DNA from: Sphagnum compactum
Lineage: Eukaryota > Bryophyta > Sphagnopsida > Sphagnales
Direction of reading: 5' to 3'
Length of the DNA: 64,000 nt
NCBI GenBank assembly: GCA_965153455.1
Contig: OZ234502.1
Coordinates: 5,125,267-5,189,266, forward strand
Shown: positions 10,971-24,170 of the stretch, one piece after another
Position numbering within the stretch: position 1 is the stretch's first letter
How the letters are laid out: each line of letters opens with the position of its first letter
The notes under the pieces: generated by a model
What the model was told of the DNA's origin: nothing
Database searches by the model: none
What the model saw: the letters and a program-made list of their open reading frames with translations, nothing else
Position numbers and translations under genes: made by a program

Positions 10971-13900
10971 TGATAATATAAAATGGTGACCTAGGTACCA
11001 AACTCTAATGACTCCTTGAAGAGGTGAACATCGCCTTTCAAAGAATATTTAAAATGGTGTGAATTAGGACACATTTTAAGAATTGATTACACATTAAAGA
11101 CGACAAATTAAAAAACAATTTTTTTTTCTTTTTTACAAGTTGATTATACCTCATATAACTCATTTTTCTTTCTACAATTGATGTTTTTGTATTAAAACAT
11201 AAATTTCCTTTTTATGTTGAAATATGTGGTAAAATGAATATTAAATTTTTGATCTAGTTTGAAACTATGAATGTTTTTCATTGCCTATTGAACTAGTAGA
11301 ATCATAGGCCAATTGAGTTATGCATCTTTGAATTTATATTTGGAATTTTATAATTTACAAATTGGCACTTGTACATTCTTTCCTTTTGTAGAATTTTTGC
11401 ATACATCTATTATTATTCTTTCAAATTCAATTTATACTAACCTTTTTGTAAATTTCATTTAATCATTATTGGGGTGGTCTTATAAGGCTTTTGGGCATAT
11501 TTGATGTTGAGAGACTTCAAAGGACTAATGTTTTACAAAATCCCCCAAAAAAAGACATTAAACAAGAAAATTCAGAACATATTTAATCATTAAACATTTC
11601 TCAAAAGTTGTTCCAATTGTGAACAATCATTTCATGCAAAGAAATTGTTGAAGTTATGCACCATCAGTCCAATTGAGCCAAACTTGGCCTCAATATTACA
11701 CATGACAAATGGCAACATACTTCAATAGGGTGAAAACACACTACAATGGCCAAAAAATGTTGTCAAAAATAGTGTTTTTTGAAACTATGTAACTTTCAGC
11801 TTTCACCAAGCCAATATTAAAAAGAAGTTTTCATAAATCATTCTCAAAATAAGGTAGTTCAATCGTCAAATAATGCAATCATCAAAGGAAACTACATTTT
11901 ATGATTAATATTAAATGATGAAAAAATATATTTGTGAAAAAACATATGTTGTCACAATATACTACAACTTGTGCAAATATACTTTTGAAATTATTCAAAT
12001 AATTGCAAAACTTGATGAAGTACTTTGCCATATATTGAATATGAATTGATTGTACCATTTCAATTACAATTGAAAAGTTTGATCCATGTGATTTCATGAA
12101 AAACATTTGAACAAATTTTCCATTCTGTTTATTGTATATTGTTTACAATTTTACGTCCGTTTGGGACTAGAGAGTCCATTAGACGAAAGGTAGATCATGG
12201 AGGACAAATTGTCCTCTGGTACTGGCAGCATGACACAAACTTGGCGAGGGCGACCGTGTTTGACCATTCAAATGAACATAAATGTGTCGAAAAAAAAAAT
12301 TGTTAAAAATTTACTTTCATTCAAAAGATGACAAGAAGTATGTTGGAGGCCTTTGTATCAAAATCCACTTTATATGTTCATTAAAATGCTAGATAAAATC
12401 AAAGAAAAATTGCCCCCAAAATATACCCCAAAAAAAAACATATTCTTGCCTAAACTAGCCCCCCATAATGTGCTTTCACCCAATAATGTGTTGCAAAATT
12501 GATTGGAGAGACCTAACAAACACCACAAATCTAAGGACAAATATAAACAAATCTTATTTCAAAATCCAACCACACATTATGACTTCAAAATCCAAGGACT
12601 AATTTCCAACTTCAAATCACCATAAGATTGACCCACAAAACAACGAAAATGGGCTCCAACATATAACTTGCCAAACAAAACCAAGTAGACCACTTGGAGC
12701 CTTGCACATGATAAAATAAATAAAAGAATGATAATAACTTCAATAAATGAAACAAAAAATCTACAAATGACATTAATTAAAAAAATAGAACTCCAATAAA
12801 AATTCACAACCAACATCCTAGTTCCCTAATTGAACCTTAATTAAAGACCATATGACCATTGTTAGGTTTTGCCCATTTCATCACAAGAAAATTATAGTAA
12901 ATATGCAAAAAAATACTTGACAATGCAATGCCAAAAGGGTCTTCAACTCCAAAATAACAACACACCAAGCAATTAACATAATCATATAATATTTGCATAG
13001 AAAGTTGAGACTAAAAAAACATTTTAAGAAAAAAACATTGGATGTTGAAAAAAGAAATCAAAACCTAAGCTTTCAACTATAATCACAATGTTAAAGCCAT
13101 AATTTTGAAAAGAAGTTGGTAGTTTTAGATTATGTGATTCCATTACAATTTTTAATATAGGAATTGACTATCGATTTTAGACTACTACTAGATTTAGCTT
13201 TTACTCAATTTAGATTTTTAGTTAAGAATATTTAACTATTAGGTCTAAAAATTGGTATTCATAATTTCTTTCAATCTTTTGGTTTATCATTTTTTTTAGT
13301 AGGAGGCAATATTAGTCACTTTGGATGGCACCACTTTCTTCTTGGGTACTTATGTTTGCATTTGGGTGTTCAAGGAGGGGAGAAAAAAAAGGGTATTGAT
13401 GATTCATGGATTTTGCAATGCCACTTTTCAATTTTTTGGGGGGAGAATATTAATTTGTTTCAAGATGTTGATCTGCTACTATTTTGTTTTTATTTGAAGT
13501 TTTTTGTGTTTTAAACTATTTTTCAAGTGTTTTCTAATTGTTGAAGAAGTTGAAGTGTTTATGTCCTATAGGAAAATGGAAGTAAATCTATTATTGATTT
13601 TGTGAAACTTCATAATTTGTTTGTACTATCAATTCTCAAAACTTAGAGGTTATATGTAATTAGCAATTTGGTAGTCTATCATTACTAATTTTTGACTTTG
13701 ACTATTTATCATTGATTTTGCATATATGTATTTCTTTTTTTGCATATTTGCTCTTGTCCAAACTTGGTGGATTCCCGGATGGCCATAACAATGAAATAAA
13801 AGCTTGAATATTTTCAAATAGATCTTCTTTTTAAAAATTCTTATGTTTTTCAATCAAAGTTGCCCTAGATGTTAAAAAATTGGTTATGTTTTTAAACTTC

Positions 13901-16900
13901 AAAAGTTTGTCACACCCAACACTGGTGTCATCAACTTAATTCTCAAGATGATGATAATGGATCAATCCAAATTTTCAAACCCAAACATAGACCATCTTAA
14001 ATTAGTGATGACATTTGTAACATTAAAAAATTGTTCTTTTTCAATATGAGATCCTATAATGTTAAGGATGTGACAAGCTTGGAAGGAGACATGGGGAAAT
14101 TGCATCACATGAGTTGCCAACCAAATTGGTGGGTTCTAAATTTATGTCAATCGCATAAATAGTTGTTATCGCATAATCAATTTCATAATCAATTGCAATC
14201 ATTATTTAAATTGGGCATGATGGCATCATCATTTGATACAATTTGACCAAAAACAAATTCATCATTTTCAACTATCATTAATCCTATTGTTGCCTTAAGA
14301 AGGTTCAAATGAAAAAACAATCATAATCAAAAGGGATGTACAAAATAATTTTATACTTTGAAACAATTTGAAAGGCAAGCGATTGCTTAAAAAAATTCAT
14401 ATAACTTCCATGTTTTTGAAACAAAAGTCAAACATGATGGGCAACATAGTATGGGACGATTTGATTGTTAATTGAAATTTTTTTGCCAAGATCACAAATT
14501 TAAAATGTTGATGACTTATGTTATCATTGTTAACTTGAATTTGTGCAATTTTGAATCAAAGTTACGATAAATGAATGGTTGATTTAAAGCTTGAATCCTA
14601 CCATATCATGTTTTATGGGAATGAAAACAATGAAACAAAAAAAGAAATTCATTTGATAACAATTAATAGTCTTGAATTTCAAAACAAAAAAATTCACAAC
14701 AAGGAGTAATGTGTTTATGATGACTTGTGCAAGCCTGAATTTAGAATATTAACACTTTGGAAGACACCTAACTTGTTGCCATCCATAGCAAGTCGGTGAA
14801 AGCACACTAAGGGTGAACCATTTTTCACTAAAAAAAAGGTGATGTATAACAAATATCATAATACACAATAAGAAAAAATCTTGATTGCATGTTTTGGCTA
14901 TCCGAAAAAGACTTTAGAATTTGCATGATAACATTTTGGAACTCAAAGTTCACTTTTTGTCAAAATTAATCTTGATCCAATGGCTAGATGAAAAGGATTG
15001 GATAAATTTAATCTACATAGAGTATATAACTTAAATTTTTTTGCCAACGATAAGGTATGGATGTTTGTGGTTCATGAAACATTACTAAATAAAATAAAAT
15101 TGAAAAAATAATGTAGTGCAATCTATAAAATCTCTTCCTCTTTGATATGGTAGTGGTTTTTTCTTAAAAAGAAGATATTATTATGCATTTATTACTCAAA
15201 AATGCAAAAACACACATTTAAAAAATTTCTAAATGGTCTTAGATTTAATTGATGTATATCAATCACATAAATCATAAAAAACTTCACTCAAAAATATATT
15301 CCACTCACAACCTTAGTTTTGAAGTATATATGCAAAATTTTCAAAATTTGTGACTGGTATTGTTTTGTCACAAATATATTTCATATGTTCAAGTTTTTCA
15401 TTGTTTGTTGGATTTTTGTAAAAATTGATTAGATTAAGTTTAAAACTAATCAAATATACTTTTTAAAAACATGTAAAACAAGGTCCTCCCAAAATGCATA
15501 TTGCATGGGGTCTATTTTGTTGTAAAAATGTTGGCTACCAAAAATAATTGTGATATGAAAAGGTGGGATAATTTTCCTTCTTTTGCAACTTGTTGGTCAT
15601 CTTTGGTTCTACAACCATTTCAACAAAATCACTCCCCATTTCTTATATTACTTTGAATGTTCATGAATGACATGTTTTTTCCAAAATATTTGTATCATGT
15701 TTTTTTTTTGGTAGGTCATAAGGCCCTTATTAGATTCCCCTATGTTAAAAACATATATCATCGTGTACCATGTGAGTAGGGTGACACAAAACACATTGCA
15801 TCATTTGTAGGTTGCAATAATTCCCTAATGCATAAACATTCACCACAAAATAATCCGATCAACTGACATTTGGTGAAAAGGATACATATCTCTTGATTGG
15901 CTAGGAGTTTTGTCTAAGTAAACCCCCCAAGTTACATCTACATTGACATTGGATGCCTCTTGTGATCAAAATTCAACTTTTGTCCAACACATAAAATCAA
16001 AGTTGTCCTCTTCATCACAAATTATTGTTGTATGTGTGATGTTCGTGAATGCCATTGACATCATATTTTTTTCCAACTATTGTTTGTGATAAAAATGAAA
16101 AAATGGGGTTAAAGGTTGAAAAAGGGAAACAATTGGGTAGATGCAAGCTATGGTGGTTCACTTTTTGCGACCTTATGGACTTTTTGCAAAATGTACTCTA
16201 TTCAAATGCCACAAACACATTGTAAAATCATTAATTTGACAAAAATATTTATGGATTTAGATTGCCAACTTGAATAAAAATATTTATTAAGCAGTGAGAT
16301 TCAATAAACATACACCAATCATATAGTAATGAACTTTTAAAGTGGACATACAGATTATAATTTAGGTTCTACATTAGTATTCGAATGTATTTTTTGTTAT
16401 GATTTCATCTCAATATTTTTAAAGGGATTCAATATATGATACATGATGAGAAAAAAAATGAGTTGAAAAAAATTTCAACAAAAATTTCAATGAACAAATA
16501 ACTATGGATTTTTGAATGACCAGATTTGGGCCAAAATCTCAAAAGTCTCAATCTTGGTCATTTTTTATTGGATTGATATTTTTTTTGGCCTAACATGTAT
16601 AATAAAGAGTTTTTAAAATGGGAAGCCTTTTATATGGACTTTATTAATTGATTAATCACCACATAAGGCCCACTAAACATTGAATTTTAATGTTTATTTC
16701 CATTCTAATGTTAATTTTTCCATTTATATGGACTTTTGGGACTAGGACTCTTGCTACTTTTGAACCACCGTAGCTTGCATCTACACAATTAACAACAACA
16801 AAAAAAACCAAATAAATCAAATAGAAAGTTTATTAGTTGGGTCTATTGCATTGTTTTGTAAATCAAAGTAAAGTCATTAAAACCATTGTTTGAAATATGA

Positions 16901-16975
16901 ATTCATATTTACAGCAAAAACAAATTAGAAAAGTTGTTGACCTTTTCAATTTGCACAATACCATATAACTCTCTT
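10970..16975. other. AT-rich intergenic DNA
   Basis: No gene is supportable. Open frames at 11882-12106, 12577-12816 and 13650-13853 on the minus strand are short and featureless. A brief GC-richer island at 12155-12275 has no recognisable identity. Confidence 0.65.
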
Positions 16976-16984
16976 TCAAGAAGA

Positions 16985-17705
16985 CTTTGAACAATGAAAA
17001 ACATACTTACAAAACAGTGCCCTTAGAAGATTATCAATGCATAGGCCCTTTCTCCTATAATCTTGTTGAGAATAATAATTTGAACTAGAGAGATTTGAAA
17101 ACTTGGTACTGATGAAAAGTTTGTAAAGTTTGTGTTACTTTAGGACATAAGTGTTAGAATGGATTCTGAAAAAAAGGAAACACGAATTAGCTTTAAAGAT
17201 GTATGATGGGATCAAAAGATACATATCATGGGGGAATAATAGTTCCTATGTGTTAGGGAGGAAATACCATGTAATATTTTTCAATCTGCTTTAGTTTATG
17301 GTTTCATGGAAGTACTATAATGTGTACAACACCATGAAAGTTTCTTTTAATCATAATTTGAATAATGAAAAACATATTTACACAAAAGAAGGTAGAGGAC
17401 TATCAATGGACATGCTCTTCCTTTTGCAATCTTGTTGATAATAATAATTTGAACTAGAGAGGTCAAAAAACTTGGTATCAATGAGAAGGTTGCAAAGTTT
17501 GTGTTATTTTAAGATATTAGTGTTTGAATAAGTTCTCATAAAAAAACAAAAAATAGCTCTACAAATGGATGATGAAATCAACAAATGTTAATCATGGGGA
17601 ACAATTGAACTTATTTGTTAAGGAAGAGAGACCTTGTAATTTGACAATTTTTAAAGATGTTTAGTTTATGATTTCATGCAAATATTACAATGTGCATTGA
17701 TTTTA
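16985..17705. repeat. Diverged ~371 bp tandem duplication
   Basis: Two head-to-tail copies, about 16985-17345 and 17357-17705, share ordered blocks. These include AATGAAAAACATA (16992 and 17363), AATAATAATTTGAACTAGAG, AAAGTTTGTGTTA and TAGTTTATG.TTTCATG. The offset is about 371 bp. Divergence is substantial, so the event is old. No coding content is seen. Confidence 0.65.
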
Positions 17706-18534
17706 CTACAATCATGTACTGGAACAAACACACAATCATACAAAAAAATTGAAATCCAACTCACATGATTTCAGTCAATAAGTTACAACTCAAACGACCA
17801 ACGTGATGAGTCACCAAATTAAATTGCAATTACATTATTTCCACTTGGTAAGCAATATAGGTTGGTAAGTGAATGAATATCCACATCATTGAATGCCACT
17901 CCCAAAACTTGCCCATGCATTCAAAGGTTATTACACCCAAAACAAAAGATTTGAGGTAAATGATAAATAACATAACACTTTGCCACTGAAGGAGATGGAC
18001 AAGACTTACTTGGCAAGTTATGAAGGTAAGAAGGTGATTAGCTTGACACTAAAGTTTAGAATTTGGAGTATCATGATGACATTCAGTTTGCACAACTTGA
18101 TGTGATCCAAGATGTTCAGGCAAGTTGAAAGCGATGAAGATGACAAAACAATGATGTTGATGATGTTGTACATATGTAAACAATTCTAAGATCACAAAAA
18201 CAACATGTGAAACATGAACAAAACAAAACATGAGAAAAAATGAAGCAAAATGAAAACAACTTACCTCCAAAAGGTGATTTTATGATGAGAACATAAGCAT
18301 TATGTTCATGACCTCTGCAATTTAAATCCATGTTGAAGAAGTAGATGAAAAAAATAGAAGATGGCCATATGATGAACGTCATAATTTGCAACATTTGCAA
18401 AGTTTTAGAAAACAAAATTACCTTGGAGTCTTAAGACAATGACATTTTGCAAAAATGGCCATAAACATAATGAAGTGGAAAAATGATCGTTATGCGAAAA
18501 TGACCACGAATATGACAAAATTTTGCTAAAAAAT

Positions 18535-18915
18535 AAATTGAAAACCATTGAGACAAGAAAAAAAACAAGAAAAAAATTCAAAGAAAAGAAACAAGGGAAG
18601 GAAAAAAACTTACCTTCAATGACAATTAACTTGATGGCAGTGGTGTTTTACAACAAGAAATTTAGAGGCAAACACATCTTTGCTTGCAATAATCACCATG
18701 ACATGAAAGCAACAAATAAGCCAAAGGAAAAATAAAAGTTTGAGAGAAAAGGGAAAGAAAAAAGAGAAGGAGAAAAGAAAGCTTGAGGAAAAATGGAAGC
18801 AAGAATAAAAGGAAGACAAAAAGCTTAAAGGAGGAGACATAAAAATGAAGCTCTAGGGAGAAGGAGAGTTGAAGGAGAGGAAAAACTTGAAAAAAGAAAA
18901 CTTGAGAAATATGGA
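18535..18915. repeat. Polypurine-rich tract
   Basis: The plus strand is almost entirely A and G in long runs from about 18540 to 18610 and from about 18725 to 18915. The short frames crossing it (for example 18523-18735 and 18616-18840) are lysine/glutamate- or serine/phenylalanine-biased artefacts of the composition. Confidence 0.7.
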
Positions 18916-19590
18916 AATCTCATTAGAAGTGGGGCAATGGAAAGCAACACATGTTGAAAATAAAAAGAAAAACCTAACCCTAAACCTAAAAAAACCAATA
19001 CTTGATGAAACTTATCCATCTCTCTTTGCCTTGATTTTCACATTAAAGACTAATTAGAACATAGGAAAAATAAATCCAAGTTCTTCATTCTACACAAAAG
19101 GGGTTTAATGAAAGTCTACTACTCAAAGTCATATTAGATGTTACTGGCCCATAAGTTATGCATTTGTGATTGGTATGATTGTTCTTTGTTGTAAAACATG
19201 GGAGTCCACCCACTTGGGAGTTTACTGGAAGGAGTTATGGTTAATCTCACTTTGTAAAACATATGATTTGACTAACTATTCTTGTTTTTTTTTTTTTTTT
19301 TTGTTAAACCATGGCACCCCTCCCCTCTCTTCTTGTCCTCAAAGAATTGATAATGTAGGTTTTCAAGGGATGCTTGCTTCATCTAATGTGAAAGACTTGT
19401 TTTTTTATACACAAATTCTTATCGTCCAAGGCATCATTTCTATTTTATTCCTCTATTTTTGCAAAAACCAAGCACTCTTTGCACTTCGCTTTGTGAATGG
19501 GTAGGTGGGTGGGTGGGTGGGTTATGGGCCGTATCTATGAGTGCAAATTGCAAATTGAGTTTTCATGTGTGGTGGGCAAAGAGAGGAAGC

Positions 19591-19709
19591 TTGATTTTGA
19601 TCCCAAAGCTTTCCTTTGGGTGCCATTGGATCTCAATGCTATCCTTGGGTAGCCTTGGATCCCAAAGCTTTAGGTCTATGTTGGATTCCAAAGCTTTCTT
19701 GGGCACCTG
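19591..19709. repeat. Degenerate ~29 bp minisatellite
   Basis: Four degenerate copies of a unit close to TTGGATCCCAAAGCTTTC plus CTTGGGTGCC follow each other. They explain the local open frames at 19459-19821. A (GGGT)n run lies just upstream at 19500-19522. Confidence 0.6.
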
Positions 19710-21220
19710 TTTGTTGGGGATCACAATTGAAGGATATTTTCATTATCACAAAAGCATAACCTCGTTATCACGAGCTAGTAAGCTAGGAGAGCCAATACAA
19801 AGGTGCCTCATTGGAGAGTAAGGTCTATGGACACATGGGATTTGAGAGCTTTTTTCTAGAAAGTTACTATATCTGCCATATGATCTGATGTGTTGGTTTG
19901 TCTCTTTTGTCTTCTTGTCCTTCCAAATTTCACAAGATCCAAACCAAGGAAAAAGACAAAATAGTCTAAAACTTCAATCATGGCCTTGTGTCTAGTGGAA
20001 TTTGATGTGCAAATTGAGATAGAAAGTGGCATCCTTTTTCCATAAGGGTGCTTACTATTATAAGACCCCCCCCCACCCACAAAATGGGGGAATATCAAAC
20101 TTCTCCACAAAAATTTAATATCACACTCCATAATTTATCATATGATAAAAAAAAAGAGCACACACTTTGTGACAAAAGACTTTTTCATGAAATTCTAAAG
20201 GAGATACAATCCACACACCTTGTTACTATACAAGGATGATGAGATGTGATTGGGCCCTAGAGGGAGTTTGGGTATTAAACAGATTTTGATTTACTCTGGT
20301 AAGAGCATTTTACTACCTATACACATACATGTACATGGCCTAATGCCATCTACAAAACTACTGAGAGGGGTTTAGGGTTTAGGGATATAGATCTTTTACT
20401 TACTCTTTTGAGGGAAGGAAAAAAAAAAAAAACTGTTGTTTTTGCAATGCATTGAGGAGGATCATGAATCATATGGGGGGGGGCATATGAGAGGATATTG
20501 TGTTTAGATTCATTATAGAGTATGGTAGCTTAAGGGATTTTGGTCCCTAGGTAATAAGTCTCTTTTTATATGAGGATTTTGGAACCATGATATTTTCCCT
20601 TGTGTTGAAACTTGAGACTAGTTATAGAGTTATAATATCTTGAAGGATTTTGGTTTCTTTTTAGAGGACTTTTTGAAGATTATATTTTGGCATGGTGAAA
20701 TATTTGAGTTTCCATAGTTCTTCTTTTGCCATAAGATACTTTTTAATGTAAATGGCAAGGCCATAGTGTGGCACACCCCTTGTTAGGTTTGTGTTGTGTT
20801 GTGTGTGTGTGTGTGTGTGTTTTTGCTGTGGTAAACGATACTAAAACCACTTTATGCCATGGCCCAAGCCCTAAAAATCTCGAGCCCAAATTCACCCACT
20901 CATGGTAACTTCTTGGGCCATTTTGAGAGATCTTATTAAATTGTATTTGGTGATCCAAGGGAAGTAGTGAAAAAGCCAAATGAGCCCAAGTCTTGAGTGC
21001 AAGAATAAACCTCCTCAATGAAGTCATGAATTCTGTGATGAAGAACCGAATCACCCAATGAAAAGACAAAATGCATGCCCTCCTGGAAGGTGAGAGGGAA
21101 ATTCCGCTTCGTAAAGCTCTCTCTTCCTAGTGTAAAAAAAACCACTGGCTGAGGACGTTATGGTTCATGCTAGCCTTATAAGCCTCCTGCGTTACGTACG
21201 TAATTATGGAATGGGCAAGT
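19710..21220. other. Intergenic DNA with simple repeats
   Basis: No gene is supported. Contents include an interstitial telomere-like GGGTTTAGGGTTTAGGG at about 20369-20385, a G10 run near 20476 and a (TG)n tract at about 20793-20822. Minus-strand frames at 20743-21145 are shadows of simple sequence. Confidence 0.6.
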
Positions 21221-21307
21221 GGCTGCCCATTATGCTGGGTACATAGTTGCCTTGGTGAGCTCGGTAGGGCGAGAGACAAGTGGCACACCCAGCCACAATG
21301 GGCAGCT
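21221..21307. repeat. Imperfect 20 bp foldback
   Basis: GGCTGCCCATTATGCTGGGT at 21221-21240 pairs with about 21287-21307, whose reverse complement reads AGCTGCCCATTGTGGCTGGG. The loop is about 46 bp. The size resembles a small-RNA foldback or a MITE core; neither is established. Confidence 0.5.
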
Positions 21308-21556
21308 GTGTGCACATTCCGTAACATTAATGTTGGTGTGGTGAATGACTAAGACATGTCAATCGTAATCTTCTACTACCTCGTAGCATAATCTTCTACT
21401 CTAGTAGCATAATCTTCTGCCCGGGAAGATTATGAATTGATATGCAAGTGATGTGACACAAGCAAGAGCAGCAATCCACACATCAGCTTATTATGCTTTT
21501 TAACATGAACAGAGAAATGGCATAATCATTCACCACATATGCTAATGTAATTTTAA

Positions 21557-21762
21557 GGTGCATTCCTTAAGGACTCTAGTATTAAGTCCCCTAACACCAA
21601 GCTAGTCATTTAGGATGACCTAAACCTATTTACCATGATGATTTTATGTTAAGTTAACATTCACTTAATATTAGCCAAATCACCCATTTAACATTGGGTA
21701 CCACCTAAGATGCCACCTAGATTTTCACTTAACACTGACTTAACATTAAGTGTGAATGCACC
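21557..21762. mobile_element. MITE-like element with TTTAA flanks
   Basis: A 206 bp unit begins GGTGCATTC and ends GAATGCACC, perfect 9 bp terminal inverted repeats, with further subterminal TTAAGT-type symmetry. It is bounded on both sides by TTTAA (21552-21556 and 21763-21767), which looks like a target-site duplication. The interior is non-coding. The superfamily is not assigned; a TTAA/TTA-targeting DNA transposon is plausible. Confidence 0.6.
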
Positions 21763-22180
21763 TTTAAAAGATGGATTGACTTTGTGACAATAGAATTTTT
21801 TAGTTTAAAAAAATTAAAAGTTTTGGGGGGTTTGTTTTGGCACAAATGAAACCAATTTCTTCATTGTGAGAGAAAGGAAACACAAGTACAACCCAGAGGC
21901 ATGTGGATAGACATTTGAGTCAGATCAATCATTCCATCACAAAGATTTTTTTTCGCACCAACCCAAAACATATGGTCAAACTGGCCCATCATACAACATA
22001 GAAAAAATCAAGACTCTGAGATGAGCTTGGTAGGACAATTAGTGTTATCCGTAAAGTAACCCTCTCTTCACTCTCTGTCTTTGGGCCTCCTCTCCCCCTG
22101 TCCCCTCTTTCGGTAGTGTCCTCAAAGTAACGACATTTTTAGTAAATCTCAGTGTGAATGGCAGATACCCAGCAGCACTT

Positions 22181-22286
22181 AATGCACAAGGTTCGAGACT
22201 AATTATAGTACCTGTCCAGATAGTCAGGCAGTGAATGCACAAGGTTCGAGACTAATTATAGTACCTGTCCAGATAGTCAGGCAGTG
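22181..22286. repeat. Perfect 2 x 53 bp tandem duplication
   Basis: 22181-22233 and 22234-22286 are identical, beginning AATGCACAAGGTTCGAGACT. Each copy carries GGTTCGAGACT, a B-box-like string, but no A box at suitable spacing, so no tRNA is called. Perfect identity implies a recent duplication or an assembly effect. Confidence 0.85.
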
Positions 22287-22289
22287 AGA

Positions 22290-24160
22290 TTATATGTAGC
22301 AACAGTGGAGGCGCTCGAGAAAAATGAAAGACAGGATGAAACTCAGTTTAGTTTACCACCAATTTCCATGGTTTTCTGAGTTTCATCCCCTGTTGAATGC
22401 TAATGTATTTTTTGGCAGGTTTTTTTGAATCTCACCCTCTGTATGACCAAACTCAGGGTTTTGGTGCTGTGTTTTTCTTACTTTACTGATAACTCTAATA
22501 TGTTGGACTGTAAGGAGAGAAGGGAATGAATGAATGGTGTTAGTGGGGTCGACGTGGCAAGTGGTTTTTGCCTAACTTCGAAAGAAAAGTCAGCAAATGC
22601 AACAACGGTTCTCTTTGGTAATTTGCTGTCGACCAAACTCAAAGTTGAGTTGAATTACAAAATTTGTTATTTTTCATGTCATTCATGGCTAAAAACTCGG
22701 ACTTGTTTTGAAAATCTTCCCTAATGAAGTTTAGGGTTTAGGGCTTGCAGACAGCAATCAATCCTTCCTTCCTTTGTTAGTCAACAAAAAAAAAAGATTG
22801 TGAATGATTGGGCCGCCAGATCTACCTAAATCCTGATCCACTAAAATCTTGATATGGGAATCATGTATATAGCGCTTTGTACTCTCTCCTTACGTGGAAA
22901 CCCAACCTTATCCTCAAATCAAAAGTTGTTTCTTCCATCCCAAAAAAAAAAAAAAACAAAAGAGGATAAATATATATATGTTCACGGTTTTTTTTTCTTC
23001 CTTAAAAAGGTTTTGAAATGAAGCTTTTTACTTGGAACTTTTGCAACTTTGATACGACGACCATAACTCGCCTTCAGGTCCCCCTTGATGAAAAATTGTT
23101 TAAGAACACACATAAAAGTCCAAAAGTGCAAACTCGCAATCATTTCCAGGATCGCAAATAGCGGGAGCATAATAGCCTATGTAGTAATAGTAGTAGTAGC
23201 ATTGTGTATTGTGTAATAGTTGTGCTCATGTCATCTCATAATGAAAGAATGGGTCTGCCCTTATAGCAAAGTTCAAAAGTTCAAACCAGCAAACAGTTCA
23301 AACAAGTAAATTACGAGCCAAAACACAATATCCTTGTGTTGGTAGGCAAGGCCAATAAAGTTTTGCAGGGTTTTGATAAGTTGCCACCGGTGAGCATTTG
23401 TCGTAAAAATGTGTGATCAAATGAAAACTATATCATACTCTCTCTCTCTCTACATGCACACAAGTGATGGTGTACACACTACATATTATTGAACCACACA
23501 TCAATGCACATTTCCCTATATATATATATATATATTCTCTATGTTGCCATATACTGCCTGCACTATGCAATTCATCACAATTCGAACCCCGTGCCTAATG
23601 CACAGGTGTGTTATTTCAACAATGTTTGGTTCATGTTTTAGTTTTTTTTCTAATTGTTAAAGTGTTTTTCTGTTTTTATTTATTTTTTAGTTTTTCCCTT
23701 TTTAAAATATATATTTGTTCTGTTTGGACGGATGACGGAATGGATGACGAATGGATGGATGGAAAGCTTCATTTCATCTCGAAGCTTCACGACCACGACG
23801 TCCTTTACTATATAGAATGTAATACCAAAATCTGGTGTAAAATAAAGATTACAAGGAAAGTTTCCAAACATTTTTCCCCTCTTGATGGTTGAAAGTAGAG
23901 GAGAAGGGTCTGGTGTTTATTAGACACTTTCTTTCGAGAATTGAGGCGCCAAGCCCATCTGGAGGTCAGTAGTGCGATGGGATTTTTGTGCTCCACAAAA
24001 AAAGAAAAAAAGAAAAAAAAATCATTTTTTCCTGTGAGAAAATAGAAAAATCAGTGCAGGTCTTCAGTATCTAAACTAGAATTTTTTTAGCAATAAAAAA
24101 AAGTAATGGTTTAAAGTTGAAACCTGGTGTGAAGAATGGATGAAAAGATATAGGGGAACA
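22290..24160. other. Intergenic DNA upstream of the MULE and TPS promoter
   Basis: No gene is supported. Contents include GTTTAGGGTTTAGGG at about 22730-22744, a (TA)n tract at about 23516-23535 and CT repeats near 23438. The frames at 22530-22724 and 23608-23892 have no recognisable product. Confidence 0.6.
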
Positions 24161-24170
24161 AAAAAATTAT

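Noticed and set aside
18523-19057. Lysine-rich frames around 18.5-19.0 kb
   Set aside because: Product of the polypurine tract; no conserved motif.
22181-22286. tRNA gene suggested by GGTTCGAGACT
   Set aside because: No A box at the right spacing and no cloverleaf; the string is simply part of a duplicated 53 bp unit.
23583-23612. Minus-strand GGGGTTCGAATTG resembling a tRNA B box
   Set aside because: No matching A box or acceptor stem upstream; judged chance or a very worn SINE end.
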